Source of the DNA: Gemmatimonadota bacterium
GTDB lineage: Bacteria; Gemmatimonadota; Gemmatimonadetes; Longimicrobiales; Gaopeijiaceae
Length of the DNA stretch: 7,923 nucleotides
Direction: 5' to 3'
NCBI GenBank assembly: GCA_018678395.1
Contig: JAHHMJ010000689.1
Span: forward strand, 1 to 7,923
Notes under the pieces: model-generated
The model's input: the letters and a program-made list of their open reading frames with translations, nothing else
The model's database searches: none
What the model was told of the DNA's origin: nothing
Translations under genes and position numbers: made by a program
Part shown: one piece after another, positions 4,552-7,923 of the stretch
Layout: every line of letters starts with the position of its first letter
Numbering within the stretch: the stretch's first letter is position 1

Positions 4552-7029
4552 CTATCCGCCCAGGGTGCGCCGCAACCGCACTGCGGCGTCCTCGAGGTGG
4601 ATGCGCGTCATCCGGTCCGGGACTCCGGTGTCGAGCCGGGCCTCGATCTCGCCGCGCAGAAGCTGCAGCTGGTCGCGAATCAGCGGGCGGATGTCGGACT
4701 GCGCGATGTGCAGGTCCGCGTTGAGCGGCGGGTCGTCGTTGTTGCCGACGCGGAGGTTGCCCGAGCGCGGCGGGCTCCAGGAGTCGGACTCGGCCTCGTG
4801 CAGCAGGTGGTGGGCCTGCTCGAGGTACGCCCGCTGCTGGTTGCGCCGATACGTGTCGATCGCGCTCCCTTCGCCCAGCTCCCGCCAGACGATCTCGCGC
4901 ACGTCGTCGAGCATCTCGGTCGGCGTGTAGGTGGCGTCGCCCAGGAACGCCTGGTGCTCGATCATGCGCGCGATGCGGGCGTGGTTGAGGAAGCGCTGCA
5001 CGGCGAGCTCCTGATAGGCCCGGATCCGTTCCACGGCACCGGCGTGCTCGAGCCGCCGCAGCACCTCGGGGTTCAGCGCCCACGTGGGTGTGCGCATCAC
5101 GTGCTCATCGAGAAAGGCCATCGCCTGGCGCTGGTAGTCGGGCTCGATCGGGGTGTAGACCCAGCCCTCTTCGCCGTAACGCTTGGGATGGGTCCACGAT
5201 CCCCCGACCGCGGCGGCCGCGTGTTCGGCGTAGCGATTCCACTGCGTGAGCGCCTGGAGGTAGTGGTTCTCCAGTTCGTAGTAGTCGTCGCCCTCGTCCA
5301 GCACCCACGGCATGAGCGAATCGACCATCACCCGCAGATTCGCCATCCCGTATTCGGCGGCCACGACCGGGTCGTCGCTGATGCCCTCGGTCATGCGGTG
5401 CGGATCCCACTCGACGTCCATGCCGAAGAGCGCCGAGGCGAAGCGAAACCACGGACGGTCCGACCGCTCGACGATCCACTGGTTGAGCGTCTCGAACTCG
5501 TCTTCGGGCGTGTCTGCATCGAGGATCGGCGTGTAGCCCCATTGGATCGCCCAGGCGTCCCAGAGTCCCATACGCCGTTCCGGCGGCACCCCGTCTCCGG
5601 GCTGCGCCACGTAGTTGAAGCGCGTGCGGCCGACCGACGAAGCGGAGTGTCCCATGCGACGCACGAAGTCGGGGTCGCGCAGGGAGTCCGGGGGGAAGAC
5701 GAAGTTCGCGCGCTGGTTGTGCGGAAGCCCCACCGAGTGCGCGGTCTCGTGCGAGATGACGTACCGGATCGCTTCGCCCATCAGGTCTTCGGGCAGCTCG
5801 TCGTCCCGGTAGCGCAGGTCGTCGGCCGCGGTCGCCACCTGGCTGAGCAGCTGCCAGCGCATCCGCTCGGCGACGCCCTGGTACAGGTTGGTGTGCGCCC
5901 GGATCACCTCACCCGAACGGGGGTCGACCACGTCACCGCCCGAGTTGGCGGACCGGGTGGTGGAGGCCACGTAGCGCAGTACGGAATGGCGTGCATCCAG
6001 CAGGCTGAACTCGGGGTCTTCATCTTCGGTGGGTGCCCGCCGCACCTCGACGGCGTTGCGGAAGCCCGCCTGCTCGAAGCCGTCGTTCCACTCGAGGATG
6101 CCCGCCTCGACGTAGGGGATCCACTCTTCCGGCGTCGCCGGGTCGATGTACCACACCCACGGGTTCACCGGCTCGACCAGCTCGCCGCGGCGGAAGGCCG
6201 CGGTGTCGGAGGGCTCGAGGCGATAGCGGACCGCGTAGCGCTGCGCCCGCACGCCGTCGAAGTCCCGCGAGTAGTCGGTCTGCGCGATCGAGATGAAGCC
6301 GACGCGCTCATCGTAGAGGCGCGGCTTCATCGGCTCTTCCGGGAGCAGCACCATCGAGTGGTTCACCTCGAACGAGACCGCGCCTCCGCGCTGCGCGGAG
6401 GGTGGCTGGCCGGCGTCGTACGTCTGCACGACGCGCACCTCGACGTTGATCGGGAAGCTGCGCGACCACTCCAGCCAGCTGCGATCGGCGGCGTAGCGTC
6501 GCACCGCCATGCGCTGACGCTGCGAGGCCGGCAGTGTGAAGGCGGGCGTGTCGCCCATGTAGAGGTCGGTGACGTCGACCACGCTCGATCCGTCTCCCCG
6601 CGCTTCGATCTGGAGCGATGCCAGGATCGACGCGAAGCTCTGGTTCTCGACCGCGATGCTGACGTTGTCTTCGGGGTCGGCGGTGGTGCTGTGCGTGACC
6701 GCTCGCATCAGGATCCGGTCCATGCGGCGCTCCCACCGCACCACGACGTTGGGCGTCATGTTGGCGCCCACGTTCGTCAGCCCCTGCTGCACCCGGTGGT
6801 AGCGGCTCATGATGATCATGTCGCGGCCCAACAGGCTGTCGGGGATCTCGAACATGAGCTGGTCGCCGACCCGGTGGACGTCGAAGAGTCCCTCGTCGGT
6901 CGAGGCGCTCGAGGGGACGACCTCGTCGTACGGCGCGTCCTGGGCACGAGCCGGGGCGGCGGGCAGCAGAATGAGCGAGGCGACCATCCCGGACAGGGCG
7001 GCGAGCGAGACAGGGCGGAGTGCGTTCAT
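4552..7029 (-). CDS. Secreted zinc metallopeptidase-like protein, DUF5118/DUF5117/DUF4953 (met-zincin) architecture
   Basis: This is an 825-aa protein, normal length for the family. The ATG at 7029 is chosen because a Sec signal peptide starts there (MNALRPVSLAALSG..., ARA before Gln30); the frame extends to a GTG at 7065 but those residues are not signal-like. No clear Shine-Dalgarno precedes either start. Order: DUF5118-like GLFDVHRVGDQLMFEIPDSL (47-66) with LLGRD; DUF5117-like beta-rich region, about 75-260; connecting NPWVWYIDPATPEEWIPYVE (289-308); then the DUF4953 catalytic part with GDVVDPRSGEVIRAHT (365-380) and the zinc motif HETAHSVGLPHN (His427, Glu428, His431, His437). The helix-rich C-terminus to 825 has no recognised motif. 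Glu428 and all three histidines are intact, so peptidase activity is plausible. However, the segment before FNYVAQPGDG reads SSVGRTR (464-470), where relatives as I recall them have SIMDYAR; the Met-turn methionine is thus absent (Val466). The predicted protein has no cysteine, which is ordinary for an exported enzyme. Substrates are unknown. It sits between the propeller gene (108 bp upstream) and the PH-like membrane gene (27 bp downstream). Confidence 0.9.
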   Translation of the reverse strand: MNALRPVSLAALSGMVASLILLPAAPARAQDAPYDEVVPSSASTDEGLFDVHRVGDQLMFEIPDSLLGRDMIIMSRYHRVQQGLTNVGANMTPNVVVRWERRMDRILMRAVTHSTTADPEDNVSIAVENQSFASILASLQIEARGDGSSVVDVTDLYMGDTPAFTLPASQRQRMAVRRYAADRSWLEWSRSFPINVEVRVVQTYDAGQPPSAQRGGAVSFEVNHSMVLLPEEPMKPRLYDERVGFISIAQTDYSRDFDGVRAQRYAVRYRLEPSDTAAFRRGELVEPVNPWVWYIDPATPEEWIPYVEAGILEWNDGFEQAGFRNAVEVRRAPTEDEDPEFSLLDARHSVLRYVASTTRSANSGGDVVDPRSGEVIRAHTNLYQGVAERMRWQLLSQVATAADDLRYRDDELPEDLMGEAIRYVISHETAHSVGLPHNQRANFVFPPDSLRDPDFVRRMGHSASSVGRTRFNYVAQPGDGVPPERRMGLWDAWAIQWGYTPILDADTPEDEFETLNQWIVERSDRPWFRFASALFGMDVEWDPHRMTEGISDDPVVAAEYGMANLRVMVDSLMPWVLDEGDDYYELENHYLQALTQWNRYAEHAAAAVGGSWTHPKRYGEEGWVYTPIEPDYQRQAMAFLDEHVMRTPTWALNPEVLRRLEHAGAVERIRAYQELAVQRFLNHARIARMIEHQAFLGDATYTPTEMLDDVREIVWRELGEGSAIDTYRRNQQRAYLEQAHHLLHEAESDSWSPPRSGNLRVGNNDDPPLNADLHIAQSDIRPLIRDQLQLLRGEIEARLDTGVPDRMTRIHLEDAAVRLRRTLGG

Positions 7030-7137
7030 GATCGGCGGCGGCAGGGGTCCAGAGCGCCGGCACACTCCGCGGCCACGGAGGCGGCGCCCGCGCGGGCACC
7101 ATACCGCGGCCGAGGGGACGCCGCGAGCCCTCGAGCT
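7030..7137. other. Spacer between propeller gene and metallopeptidase, GC palindrome with flanking repeats
   Basis: This 108-bp spacer holds a perfect 12-bp palindrome GCCCGCGCGGGC (7086-7097). Two direct copies of CCGCGGCC (7067-7074 and 7104-7111) flank it. On the minus strand this could fold as a hairpin after the propeller gene, but there is no U-tract for a classical terminator. A promoter for the metallopeptidase may lie here, but I cannot point to one. With this base composition, chance is a real alternative. Confidence 0.35.
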
Positions 7138-7923
7138 TCAGTTCATCCGCAGCCGATGCACCCGGACATAGGCGATGTCCAATGCGTCCTGCCAGCGTCC
7201 CGCCAGCAGACCCTCGCGGACGTCCATGAGGGCGAATCCCGCGGGCAGCGTGAGGCGAGCGAGCGGCGTTAGGTCGTCCAGCCCGAACACGAACCACTCC
7301 TCGCCGTCGTCTGCGGCGGTGTGCCGCAGCCACAGGCGTCCGGCGTCGTCCGGCCAGATCCGGTCGAAGGCGGGCGCGTACTCGGGGACGTTGTCGACGA
7401 GCGTCTCCAACTCGGTCCGCATGCGGGCGTCGGGCTCGTCGAACCGCTCCCGAATTCGATCGCGGGCTCTCTCGACGTCGCTCTCGGTGACGAGATCGTC
7501 CAGCCCCGGGTAGCGGTGGACCCCGATCAGCGCGCCGTCCCTCGCGTCCCACTCGTGCAGCACGAAGCGGTCGTTCGGCCCGCCGAGGATCCGGTCGTGG
7601 GTGGCCGCGGCCGCGACGGTGAAGAACGCGCCGCGCGCGAAGGGCGTCTGAAAGACCGCGATCGCGCTGATGCTGCCCCCGCTCGTCTGGATGTCGATGT
7701 AGCGTTCGGGACCCGCGACCTCGAAGAAGCTCTCGTACGACCCGTCGGGCTCGAGTATTCCGTAGCGCGTGCCCGGGCGGCTGAGCCCCGTCTCGGGCAG
7801 CCCCGAGAAGCTCACGGTGGACTGACCGTAGAGGCGGTCCCGTACCAAGGTCACGTCCGACACGGCGCCCTCGGACGGGGGGATCCACCCGTGGTCGAAC
7901 TCTCCGCCGACGAAGATCGACAG
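7138..7923 (-). CDS. C-terminal part of a 6-bladed beta-propeller-like protein (5' end beyond window)
   Basis: The frame is open from the right edge to a TGA at 7138, giving 261 visible residues. The GTG at 7863 is almost certainly an internal Val, because the residues before it (SIFVGGEFDHGWIPPSEGAV) read as coding and continue the blade pattern. The sequence shows repeated beta-strand units: RYGILEPDGSYESFFEV, RFVLHEWDARDGALIGVHRY and RLWLRHT...EEWFVFGLDDLTPLARLTLP. A charged helical insert lies between blades (SDVERARDRIRERFDEPDAR region). The final blade ends DIAYVRVHRLRMN. This organisation, including the helical insert and a last blade of the form 'VxVxRL', matches the 6-bladed propeller proteins abundant in Gemmatimonadota. 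These are usually exported with an N-terminal lipoprotein or Sec signal, but that end is outside the window. Propellers are mostly binding or scaffold proteins; no catalytic motif is visible. It is the first visible gene of the leftward run that includes the metallopeptidase. Confidence 0.78.
   Translation of the reverse strand: MSIFVGGEFDHGWIPPSEGAVSDVTLVRDRLYGQSTVSFSGLPETGLSRPGTRYGILEPDGSYESFFEVAGPERYIDIQTSGGSISAIAVFQTPFARGAFFTVAAAATHDRILGGPNDRFVLHEWDARDGALIGVHRYPGLDDLVTESDVERARDRIRERFDEPDARMRTELETLVDNVPEYAPAFDRIWPDDAGRLWLRHTAADDGEEWFVFGLDDLTPLARLTLPAGFALMDVREGLLAGRWQDALDIAYVRVHRLRMN

Noticed and set aside
7030..7065. GTG start at 7065 for the metallopeptidase
   Set aside because: It would put 12 Pro/Arg-rich residues ahead of a standard signal peptide and has no ribosome-binding site.
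4204..7272. A 1022-codon plus-strand open frame opposite the metallopeptidase
   Set aside because: It runs antisense through three well-supported genes and the spacer between them. It has Val/Arg/His/Asp-rich shadow composition and no domain, signal or motif. GC-rich codon bias on the minus strand explains the lack of stops.
7861..7863. GTG at 7863 as the true start of the propeller protein
   Set aside because: The frame stays open and protein-like to the window edge, with no Shine-Dalgarno or signal peptide at 7863; it is best read as an internal Val in a truncated gene.

Overview
This is a GC-rich chromosomal window, dense in genes. It has the look of a soil- or sediment-type didermic bacterium, most plausibly Gemmatimonadota or a relative. 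That guess rests on protein style rather than a marker gene: a DUF5118/DUF5117/DUF4953 metallopeptidase, a 6-bladed beta-propeller C-terminus, a small barrel plus glycine-zipper envelope protein, and many Sec/Tat signal peptides. There is no rRNA, tRNA, transposase, phage gene or CRISPR array, and no gene-free stretch longer than about 200 bases.

Layout. (1) Positions 1-1696, minus strand: a small secreted or membrane-associated protein (1148-1696) whose stop overlaps by ATGA the start of an exported two-domain protein. That protein joins a RidA/YjgF-like domain to a metallo-beta-lactamase-fold hydrolase and runs off the left edge. (2) About 195 bp of divergent intergenic DNA (1697-1891) holds a strong Shine-Dalgarno for the leftward pair and an imperfect palindrome. 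(3) Positions 1892-4041, plus strand: a class I SAM-dependent methyltransferase overlapping by ATGA a Tat-exported M20-family amidohydrolase of the N-carbamoyl amino acid/allantoate type. (4) Positions 4048-7923, minus strand, convergent with the previous pair at a 6-bp gap. In transcription order these are a 5'-truncated beta-propeller protein, a large secreted HExxHxxGxxH metallopeptidase-like protein, and a small two-TM protein with a PH-like tail.

Function as a group. At least four of the seven products carry export signals (RidA-MBL, small envelope protein, Tat amidohydrolase, metallopeptidase), and a fifth (PH-like) is an integral membrane protein. The window therefore mostly encodes envelope or periplasmic hydrolytic functions. 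An exported peptidase plus an exported amidohydrolase would fit scavenging of peptide or ureido nitrogen, but that link is inference from neighbourhood only.

The two most unusual items are the exported RidA-MBL fusion and the metallopeptidase, whose zinc-binding motif is intact while the expected Met-turn (SIMDY-type) reads SSVGR. I found no clear evidence for a defence system, mobile island or biosynthetic cluster.
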